From positions 1-26,069 of the forward strand of contig DAOTUB010000313.1 of assembly GCA_034437455.1 (NCBI GenBank): 26,069 nucleotides of DNA, in the 5' to 3' direction. Under the pieces are notes generated by a model. The model was not told the origin of the DNA. It was given only the letters and a program-made list of their open reading frames with translations, and made no database searches. Position 1 is the first letter of the stretch; each line of letters opens with the position of its first letter. The position numbers were made by a program, and so were the translations under genes. Positions 22,681 through 26,069 of this stretch are shown in pieces. The stretch is from DAOTUB01 sp034437455. GTDB taxonomy: Bacteria > Chloroflexota > Anaerolineae > B4-G1.

Positions 22681-24485
22681 CCTTTTACCTCGAATTTGAG
22701 CCGGTAGGCCGCCGGGGAGCATGCCCATCCGGCGGCACGTTACTGGATGGCGCGCGCCAACTGGGCGTCGACCTGGTCAGCCTGTGCGGCGGGACCGGGA
22801 GCTGTGGCCGCTGCATCGTGCAGATCATCGCGGGCGACGTCTCGGAGCCGACGCCGGGTGAGAGCGAATTCCTCAGCCCCGAGCAGTTGGCAGCAGGCTA
22901 CCGCCTGGCCTGTCAGACAAGGCCAACGAGCGACTGCAAGGTGCGCGTGCCTCCAGCGTCGCTGACCACTCCCCAGCGCGCCCAGGTGGAAGGGGAAGAG
23001 GTACCAGTGGTTCCCGAGCCGGCGGTTCAGACCTACCCGGTCGCCCTGTCGCCCCCCTCCCTTGACGATCTGCGGGCGGATGCGGACCGGCTGACCGACG
23101 TCCTGGCGCAACAACGCGGTCTCCCGGAAACAACTTTGGATCTCGCGATCCTGCACCAGCTCTCGCACCGCCTGCGGGATGGAGACTGTCAGTTCCGTGT
23201 GGCCGTGCGCGAGCAAGAGATCGTGGCGCTGCTTCCGCCGGAGGCTCGATCTCTGGGACTGGCCGTGGACCTGGGCACAACCAAGATCGCCGCCTACCTG
23301 GTCGATCTGGAAACGGGGCAGACGGTGGCCTCCGAGGGCCTCATGAACCCCCAGATCGCTTACGGCGAGGACGTCATCGCCCGTCTTGCCCTCGCCAGAG
23401 AGGACTCGTCTCAGGCGACGCTGTTGCAGACTTTGGTCGTCAAGGCGCTGAACGAGACTACCGTCGAGATGTGCGCCCGGGTCGGCGCAGAACCGCTCCA
23501 CATCGTCGATTCCGTAGTGGTGGGCAACACGGCCATGCACCATCTCCTCCTGGGAGTGCCGGTGGAGCAACTGACCCAAGCGCCCTACGTACCGGCTGTG
23601 GCGTCTGCGCTGGACGTCAAGGCCCGTGACCTGGGTCTGTGCATCGCGCCGGGGGGCTATATGCACCTGCTGCCCAACATCGCCGGATACGTCGGCGCGG
23701 ATCACGTGGCGATGTTGCTGGCGACCGGGGTGGCCCAGAGCGAGGACGTGGTGCTGGCGATTGACATCGGCACGAATACCGAGATCTGCCTGGCGAACCG
23801 CGGCGCGTTGACCAGTCTCTCCTGCGCCTCCGGGCCGGCCTTTGAGGGCGCGCACATCAAGCACGGCATGCGAGCAGCCGAGGGCGCTATCGAACACCTG
23901 CGCCTCGTCGGGGATCGAGTCGAATACCAGACGATCGGCGGCGCGCCTCCGGTGGGGCTGTGCGGTTCGGGCATCCTGGATGCTTTGGCACAGCTCCATC
24001 TGGCAAGTGTGGTGGACGTCAGAGGGCGCATGGGCGAGCATCCTCGCGTGCGCCAAACGGATGGCTCGCGTGAATTTGTGCTGGTCGGCGAGGACGAGGA
24101 TGGCAGCGACCGGCCCGCCATTACCTTCACGCAGAAGGACGTGCGAGCGTTGCAACTGGCCAAGGGGGCAGTGCGCACCGGCATCAATGTGCTTCTGGAG
24201 GTGGGCGGGCTGACGCCGGACGAGATCGAGCGGGTGATCATCGCCGGGGCGTTTGGCACCTACATCGATGTCGCCAGCGCGATCACGATCGGTATGCTGC
24301 CCCGACTGCCGTTAGGTCGCTTCCGTCAGGTGGGGAACGCCGCCGGGATGGGCGCCAAGCTGGCCCTCATCTCGCGCAGCAAGCGAACTGAAGCCCAGAT
24401 CCTGGCCCGGCGCATCGGTTACGTCGAACTGGCAGGTGACTCCCGATTCGCGAGGATGTTCGTGCAGGCCATGTACCTGGAATAG
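22677..24485 (+). CDS. 2Fe-2S ferredoxin / ASKHA ATPase (DUF4445; RACo/RamA-type corrinoid-protein activator)
   Basis: 602 residues. Residues 1-85 are a plant-type 2Fe-2S ferredoxin with cysteines 37, 43, 46 and 79 (C-x5-C-x2-C-x32-C). A linker follows, then from about residue 192 an ASKHA domain: LAVDLGTTKIAAYLVD, VVGNTAMHHLLLGVP, LAIDIGTNTEICL, SGPAFEGAHIKHGM, GLCGSGILDALA and the C-terminal IAGAFGTYIDVASAITIGMLP. In characterised relatives ATP use drives reduction of Co(II) corrinoid cofactors, reactivating methyltransferases (for example RACo, RamA). No methyltransferase or corrinoid protein is nearby, so the partner is unknown. It is followed convergently by an aldehyde:ferredoxin oxidoreductase remnant. 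Start chosen at ATG 22677, the first Met before the ferredoxin strand. Confidence 0.9.
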   Translation: MTFYLEFEPVGRRGACPSGGTLLDGARQLGVDLVSLCGGTGSCGRCIVQIIAGDVSEPTPGESEFLSPEQLAAGYRLACQTRPTSDCKVRVPPASLTTPQRAQVEGEEVPVVPEPAVQTYPVALSPPSLDDLRADADRLTDVLAQQRGLPETTLDLAILHQLSHRLRDGDCQFRVAVREQEIVALLPPEARSLGLAVDLGTTKIAAYLVDLETGQTVASEGLMNPQIAYGEDVIARLALAREDSSQATLLQTLVVKALNETTVEMCARVGAEPLHIVDSVVVGNTAMHHLLLGVPVEQLTQAPYVPAVASALDVKARDLGLCIAPGGYMHLLPNIAGYVGADHVAMLLATGVAQSEDVVLAIDIGTNTEICLANRGALTSLSCASGPAFEGAHIKHGMRAAEGAIEHLRLVGDRVEYQTIGGAPPVGLCGSGILDALAQLHLASVVDVRGRMGEHPRVRQTDGSREFVLVGEDEDGSDRPAITFTQKDVRALQLAKGAVRTGINVLLEVGGLTPDEIERVIIAGAFGTYIDVASAITIGMLPRLPLGRFRQVGNAAGMGAKLALISRSKRTEAQILARRIGYVELAGDSRFARMFVQAMYLE

Positions 24486-24669
24486 CCCAGCACCCGTTAC
24501 AATTGAATGCTATGTGGCCTTCATGCCGACAAGAGTAAACTACCCCTTAGCAAGCTGCGAGGGAGTTCACTTCTAAAACACACTCTCAAGTGCACGGATG
24601 AAAGCGAGCCACGTTCTGATACTGGCGCTGGTGAACGGAGACGTTGTACGGCCTCAGCGAAGCCCTTTC
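24486..24669. other. Convergent intergenic stretch
   Basis: Lies between the ASKHA gene and the oppositely oriented oxidoreductase remnant. I see no gene and no clear terminator hairpin with a T-run in either direction. Confidence 0.6.
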
Positions 24670-25259
24670 TCAGATCTCGTCGAGTGCCAGCGTGTCCAGT
24701 TTTGCCCGCGTCGGTGTTCCTTCTGTATCCCAACCCCGCAGCTCGTAATACAGGGGCAGCATGCGGTCCAGATCGGGCAGGACCCCCGCCGCCGTGCCTG
24801 AGGGCCGAGGCTCGGTGAGAAAGCGACGCGGGAGCGTGTCGTCGGCGCGGGCGACTCCCAGCCGCCGGTTGATCATTCGCTTCAGGTTGAAAAGCCGCTC
24901 GCTCACCTGTACCAATTCTTCGAAAGTCCAATCCCAACCCGTCGCCACGTTGAGCATCTCGACCGTTCGCTCGGGGTCCATCCCGCCCTTGATCATGAAC
25001 TTGCACAGGCCCAGAGGATTGTACACGGCAAAAAAACCTGAAAGGCAATGACCAGGCGGACGGTGGCCTCGTCGGAGGCGAAACGGTCGCGGGGACCCTC
25101 CTGCCAGCCGGGCCACTCGACGCCATAACCGCGCCAATAGCTGCAAATCCGCGTGCCCAGGAGCCACGTCTGCACGTCTTGCTCAGAGGCCGTTTCCTCC
25201 GCGATCTCACCGCTTCCCAGGTTCACTCGCAACCAACGCCCGGCGTAGATATGCTTCAC
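24670..25259 (-). pseudogene. Remnant of a tungsten-dependent aldehyde:ferredoxin oxidoreductase (AOR)
   Basis: Three parts of an AOR gene survive. A GTG start (25259, GAGGAAG upstream) opens the family N-terminus (IYAGRWLRVNLGSGEI…, about 35 residues). The frame then jumps to a segment like the C-terminal third (YGVEWPGWQEGPRDRFAS, then VRLVIAFQ). After a frame change the other frame continues FFAVYNPLGLCKF…VEMLNVATGWDWT…DDTLPRRF…YYELRGWDTEGTPT to the stop at 24670. An intact AOR has about 600 residues, so some 350-400 including the middle cofactor and cluster region are gone. The frame change lies at a run of seven A (25030-25036); one extra base would restore the frame, so sequencing error could explain that lesion but not the deletion. 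Confidence 0.85.
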
Positions 25260-25348
25260 CCTTCACTTCCTCTTTTCCTGGTGCAACGCACTCGCTCAGA
25301 AATTCGTTATCATCATCTCCTCTGAAAATAGATCTGTTACCAATTTGC

Positions 25349-25398
25349 GTCATTCCGAGTAAGCCACAACGCCGCGACGCTGTTCAGTCAGAAATGAC
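25349..25398. repeat. GTCATTCCGAG-type palindromic repeat, degenerate
   Basis: Starts GTCATTCCGAG and ends AATGAC in inverse orientation, 50 bp. It shares these ends with the longer unit at 25505-25646. The 25260-25348 stretch between it and the AOR remnant holds nothing recognisable, though GAAAATAGATCTGTTACC near 25323 resembles GAAAACAGATCTGTAGCC near 22272. Confidence 0.45.
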
Positions 25399-25403
25399 AG
25401 TCT

Positions 25404-25511
25404 ATGTCATTAGGGTGTGTTTCAAATGGGTTGAGTAGCCGCGCTTTCCATAGCGCGCGGTATGGAAAGCGCGACTACCTCCAACCGAAATGAAACATAC
25501 CCATGTCATTA
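25404..25511. mobile_element. 90-bp MITE-like palindromic element with a 9-bp target-site duplication
   Basis: ATGTCATTA occurs at 25404-25412 and 25503-25511. Between them, 25413-25502 is a long imperfect palindrome with 12-bp terminal inverted repeats, GGGTGTGTTTCA and (reversed) GGGTATGTTTCA. The second arm segment is GGGTTGA against GGTTGGA, and the centre is a REP doublet (25435-25478, GTAGCCGCGCTTTCCATA mirrored with one mismatch). There is no ORF. The element is inserted at the edge of the neighbouring repeat 25505-25646, giving a nested arrangement. Confidence 0.75.
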
Positions 25512-25646
25512 GTAGCGACCGAAGGAAGTCGAGGAATCTCCACTTTCGCAAGCAAAACCACCGGGGAGATTCCTCCGTGTGGCGTCGTGTGCCGCCACAC
25601 GACGCTGCGACTCCACTTCGCTGCGCTCCGTTCCGCTCGGAATGAC
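25505..25646. repeat. 142-bp palindromic repeat of the GTCATT…AATGAC type with competing hairpins
   Basis: Inverse ends GTCATT (25505-25510) and AATGAC (25641-25646). Inside, GAGGAATCTCC (25531-25541) pairs with GGAGATTCCTC (25565-25575). Then two mutually exclusive hairpins overlap: CGTGTGGC/GCCACACG (25576-25583 with 25594-25601) and CGTCGTGTG/CACACGACG (25583-25591 with 25596-25604). Repeats with AATCTCC…GGAATGAC text are scattered in many bacterial genomes. No coding sense found. Confidence 0.65.
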
Positions 25647-25654
25647 GAGCGCCT

Positions 25655-25697
25655 GTAGCGGTTAGCGTCGGATTGTTCCAATCCGCAATCGCCCTAC
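25655..25697. repeat. GTAG…CTAC-bounded hairpin repeat
   Basis: 43 bp bounded by GTAG (25655-25658) and CTAC (25694-25697), with a 7-bp hairpin CGGATTG-TTC-CAATCCG at 25669-25685. It has the same boundary tetranucleotides as the REP doublets but a different stem. The following 44 bp up to the stop codon at 25742 hold nothing recognisable. Confidence 0.55.
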
Positions 25698-25741
25698 ATT
25701 TTCGTCCTTCGTGGTGTCCCGTAGGGGCGTGAATGTCTCCT

Positions 25742-26069
25742 TTACGATCCGCCAAGCGCCCTATCAAAGAACACTGCCAGGCGCGCATACAGTCGTTCCT
25801 GGTTGACGGGCTTGCTGATGCCATGCCCCTCATCCTCAAAGGTCAACAGTTCGTAGGGAATGTGGTGAACGTCCAACCGTTGCACCACCTGGCGTACATT
25901 TTCGGGCGTCACGTTCGGGTCCTGAGCGCCCTGGACGATCAACAACCGCCCGCGGATGTTCTGGATAAAGTGGATCGGCGACCGTTCATGGTATCGCTCC
26001 GGCGCGGTCTCGGGGCTGCCTCCCATCATCTCTTCGCTGTAGGGGCGCAGATCGGGGCGGGTGGTTTCA
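25742..26069 (-). CDS. C-terminal part of an S9-type peptidase / alpha-beta hydrolase (gene runs off the window)
   Basis: The frame is open from the right edge (first full codon ends at 26068), giving about 108 C-terminal residues. It matches the end of prolyl-oligopeptidase-like (S9) enzymes: RGRLLIVQGAQDPNVTPENV carries the catalytic Asp, and LLTFEDEGHGISKPVN carries the catalytic His. The final helix (RLYARLAVFFDRAL) is typical. The nucleophile Ser and the propeller, if present, lie outside the window. A dipeptidyl or acylaminoacyl peptidase is likely, but a plain hydrolase is possible. No frameshift is seen in the visible part. Confidence 0.88.
   Translation of the reverse strand, partial: ETTRPDLRPYSEEMMGGSPETAPERYHERSPIHFIQNIRGRLLIVQGAQDPNVTPENVRQVVQRLDVHHIPYELLTFEDEGHGISKPVNQERLYARLAVFFDRALGGS

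Noticed and set aside
22740..24155. 471-residue open frame opposite the ASKHA gene
   Set aside because: Antisense to a well-conserved gene; composition is typical of a GC-rich shadow frame.
25402..25839. Minus-strand frame of 145 codons across the repeat cluster
   Set aside because: It is built from the MITE, the palindromic repeats and the antisense/out-of-frame end of the peptidase gene; no ribosome site or family match.

Overview
The window (GC-rich, about 60%) reads as a chromosomal segment of a Chloroflexota bacterium, probably of the Anaerolineae/Caldilineae type. This rests on large secreted proteins with Thr/Pro linkers, a C-terminal YLPLVMR-like tail, four-helix-bundle and HEPN accessory genes, and many palindromic intergenic repeats. 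It is an inference from style, not a marker-gene placement.

Layout. (1) 1-5469, plus strand: a repeat element cut by the window edge, a well-formed promoter, a lone HEPN gene, an EF-G-like GTPase gene with a terminator, an RHH/MazF toxin-antitoxin pair, a queuosine-precursor (VUT/YhhQ-like) transporter, a four-helix-bundle gene and era. (2) 5600-9092, plus strand: a promoter, a secreted protein with pre-peptidase-C-like repeats, a membrane-anchored partner gene and a terminator. (3) 9099-16631, minus strand: the translation/transcription operon nusA-rnpM(ylxR)-infB-rbfA-nrnA-truB-ribF, tightly packed (overlaps or gaps of a few bases), read from one strong promoter through a structured leader; rimP is not in its usual first place. 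(4) 16632-17079: a 160-bp inverted-repeat element bracketed by a 17-bp direct repeat, followed by a strong terminator facing the next gene. (5) 17080-22254, minus strand: a 1724-residue secreted protein with a P-domain, DUF11-like modules and two kelch arrays. (6) 22255-24485: a divergent regulatory region, then a ferredoxin/ASKHA activator gene (RACo/RamA type) apparently coupled to a 10-codon leader ORF. (7) 24670-26069: a decayed aldehyde:ferredoxin oxidoreductase remnant, a cluster of nested palindromic repeats and a small MITE-like element, and the 3' end of an S9-type peptidase/hydrolase gene.

The most distinctive content is non-coding. At least four places carry a GTAG...CTAC-bounded double hairpin with the shared loop ATGGAA/TTCCAT. 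This is the layout of REP doublets (REPIN/BIME) mobilised by RAYT transposases. They sit inside two different inverted-repeat elements and in one 5' leader. Two near-identical inverted copies (1-126 and 16647-16772) bracket a 16.5-kb block. No rRNA, tRNA or CRISPR array was seen.
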